Origin: Pleurocapsa sp. MO_226.B13
Lineage (GTDB): Bacteria > Cyanobacteriota > Cyanobacteriia > Cyanobacteriales > Xenococcaceae
Direction of reading: 5' to 3'
Length of the DNA: 5,400 bases
NCBI GenBank assembly: GCA_030064795.1
Contig: JASJEI010000542.1
Coordinates: 1-5,400 of the forward strand
Positions within the stretch are counted from its first letter, which is position 1; the number at the start of each line of letters is the position of its first letter. The notes beneath the pieces are model-generated. The model ran no database searches, was not told the origin of the DNA, and saw only the letters and a program-made list of their open reading frames with translations. Both the position numbers and the translations under genes were made by a program. Shown piece by piece: positions 3,603-5,400 of this stretch.

Positions 3603-5400
3603 ATGACCAATCTACAGCTAAATTTAGATCCTGAAACTCAGTTAGTTACAGTTGACGATCCCACCCCCACAGTTTCAGTCATTTGGGATCGAGCAGTGCA
3701 AAATGCCGTAATCGAAACTGCTCCTGGCCCTACCATTGCTTCTCGCGCTTATGCCATGGTGCATACTGCCATCTACGATGCTTGGTCGGCTTACGAATAT
3801 ATTCCCATCTCTACCAACTTAGGAGACGATTTACAGCGTCCTGAAGCGGAGAATACCATAGCCAACAAAAGCGAAGCAATGAGCTACTCTGCATATTATG
3901 TGCTGGTAGAACTATTCCCCGAACAAAAAGAAATTTTCGATCGGGTAATGCAGGATTTAGGATACGACCCCGATTTAGAATCTACAGATCCAACTACTCC
4001 CGCAGGTATTGGCAATATTACCGCTCAAGCTTTGCTAGATTATCGCAGCCAAGATGGTGCTAATCAATTAGGAGATGCCGAAGGCAGCGATGGTACGCCC
4101 TATTCTGACTATACTGGCTACCAACCTATTAACGAGCCAGGAAATATAGAACACATCGATCGCTGGACACCAGATGTCATTCCCGTCAATGATTCTGAAT
4201 CAATTACCCAAGAATTTTTGACCCCTCATTGGGGTAGCATAACTCCTTTTGCTTTAGACTCTGGAGAGCAGTTTCGTCCCGATGCACCCCAACCATTTTT
4301 GTTAGTAGATGCCCAAGTCGATTTAGAAGCAAAAACTATTACTTTGGAAGATGGCACCGTACTAGATATTTCTCCTGAGTTAGTCGGAACAGTTATCAAC
4401 CCAGAATTTATCGCTCAAGCAGAAGTGGTAGTGGAACATAGTGCCACTCTCACCGATGAAGAAAAAATGATTGCTGAATTTTGGGAAGATGCTGGCGGGA
4501 CTTCTTTTCCGCCTGGAACTTGGATGACTTTTGGACAGTATGTTTCGGCAAGAGACGATAATACTTTAGACGAAGATGCTCAGATGTTCTTTTCTTTGGG
4601 GAATGCCGTCTTTGATGCGGGTATTGCCACTTGGGAATCTAAAGTTTATTATGACTATGCTCGTCCGATTAGCGTCGTTAGAGAACTAGGAGAATTAGGA
4701 CTAATTGGCGAATACGACCCAGATTTTGGTGGGTATGTTATTGAAGCCTACGGCGACTATGGAGCAGGGACACAAACCATTTTAGCCACTGACTTTATTA
4801 CCTATCAGACTCCTCATGGCGACTATTCTCCACCCTTTGCCGAATATACTTCTGGTCATAGTGCTTTTAGTGCTGCGGGAGCAGAGGTATTGTTGCAATA
4901 TACTGGCAGCGATGACTTTGGAGCTTCAGTCACTTTTGACCCTGGACAATCTCGTTTTGAACCAGATATTACCCCAACTGATAGCGTAACTTTAGAATGG
5001 GATACTTTTTCGGAAGCTGCGGATGAAGCTGGTATTTCTCGTCTTTACGGTGGCATTCATTTTAATGAAGGGGATCTCAACGGTAGAGATTTGGGTAGAG
5101 AAGTCGGTGAGGCTGTCTTCGATATGGCTCAGTTTTATATCAATGGCGGAGATATTAACCAGGAAGAGATAATTCTCGGCACTGCTAACCCAGATGTTTT
5201 GTTTGGTAGTGAAATGGGCGATCGCATCAAAGGCTTAGAAAATAACGACATCATCAATGGATTAGATGGAGACGACTCGCTCTATGGTGACGAAGGACTA
5301 GATTTAATTCTCGGTAATGATGGCAATGACTCTATTTACGGCGGTCAAGACAGAGATCAGCTTTACGGTAATCAAGGAGACGATCTCCTCGATGGTGGTT
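3603..5400 (+). CDS. Vanadium-dependent haloperoxidase with RTX calcium-binding repeats (3' end outside window)
   Basis: The visible 599 residues form a PAP2-superfamily vanadium haloperoxidase, which uses vanadate and hydrogen peroxide to oxidise halides to hypohalous acids. The vanadate pocket is complete and spaced as in the fungal chloroperoxidase of Curvularia: Lys347 and Arg354 (K-x6-R, in KVYYDYARPISVVR), Ser417-Gly418-His419 (EYTSGHSAFS), Arg480 and His486 (SRLYGGIHF). Trp344 and Phe412 occupy the positions of the chloroperoxidase Trp350 and Phe397. From Gly526 onward the protein runs in 9-residue RTX repeats (for example GLDGDDSLY, GNDGNDSIY, GNQGDDLLD), eight complete units to 597 and continuing past the edge. 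There is no signal peptide, so type I secretion through a C-terminal signal is inferred. ATG 3603 is the first start after an in-frame TAA at 3585. Halide preference cannot be settled from sequence; a PAP2 phosphatase is less likely given the length and pocket. Confidence 0.93.
   Translation, partial: MTNLQLNLDPETQLVTVDDPTPTVSVIWDRAVQNAVIETAPGPTIASRAYAMVHTAIYDAWSAYEYIPISTNLGDDLQRPEAENTIANKSEAMSYSAYYVLVELFPEQKEIFDRVMQDLGYDPDLESTDPTTPAGIGNITAQALLDYRSQDGANQLGDAEGSDGTPYSDYTGYQPINEPGNIEHIDRWTPDVIPVNDSESITQEFLTPHWGSITPFALDSGEQFRPDAPQPFLLVDAQVDLEAKTITLEDGTVLDISPELVGTVINPEFIAQAEVVVEHSATLTDEEKMIAEFWEDAGGTSFPPGTWMTFGQYVSARDDNTLDEDAQMFFSLGNAVFDAGIATWESKVYYDYARPISVVRELGELGLIGEYDPDFGGYVIEAYGDYGAGTQTILATDFITYQTPHGDYSPPFAEYTSGHSAFSAAGAEVLLQYTGSDDFGASVTFDPGQSRFEPDITPTDSVTLEWDTFSEAADEAGISRLYGGIHFNEGDLNGRDLGREVGEAVFDMAQFYINGGDINQEEIILGTANPDVLFGSEMGDRIKGLENNDIINGLDGDDSLYGDEGLDLILGNDGNDSIYGGQDRDQLYGNQGDDLLDGG

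Overview
The window looks like chromosomal DNA from a cyanobacterium. The main evidence is the cyanobacterial HIP1 octamer GCGATCGC, present five times (starts 140, 393, 3168, 3184, 5218) and far more often than chance would give. Supporting evidence is the low overall G+C, weak or absent Shine-Dalgarno sequences before most genes, a XapX small protein, and a large RTX-type secreted enzyme. The genus cannot be fixed from this sequence; a Pleurocapsa- or Chroococcidiopsis-like relative is only a guess.

Layout. 1-250: the C-terminal DNA-binding half of an AraC-family regulator, cut by the window edge. 356-973 (+): an FMN-dependent NADH-azoreductase (AzoR family), probably a target of that regulator. 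1035-1559 (-): a GNAT N-acetyltransferase of the RimJ/RimL type, convergent with azoR. 1576-1752 (+): a 58-residue XapX membrane protein, head to head with the GNAT gene and separated from it by only 16 bases. 1753-1796: a short palindrome-rich block resembling a dispersed cyanobacterial repeat. 1790-2317 (+): a ParA-family ATPase that begins inside this block and has lost its Walker A (P-loop) half. 2314-2997 (+): its translationally coupled partner, a ParB-like N-terminal region joined to a Rho_N/SAP-like C-terminal domain. 2998-3602: a 605-base stretch without a convincing gene, holding four inverted repeats, one of which looks like a terminator built from two HIP1 palindromes. 3603-5400 (+, runs off the end): a vanadium-dependent haloperoxidase with all seven canonical vanadate-pocket residues, followed by RTX calcium-binding nonapeptide repeats.

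How the parts fit. AraC regulator and azoreductase form a plausible quinone/electrophile stress unit. GNAT and XapX are single housekeeping or accessory genes. The ParA/ParB-like pair is more AT-rich than its surroundings, lacks exact HIP1 sites and is broken at its 5' end, so it looks like a decayed or rearranged partition-type module. The haloperoxidase is the most striking gene: it has no signal peptide but carries RTX repeats, so it is predicted to leave the cell by a type I secretion system and oxidise halide with hydrogen peroxide outside the cell.
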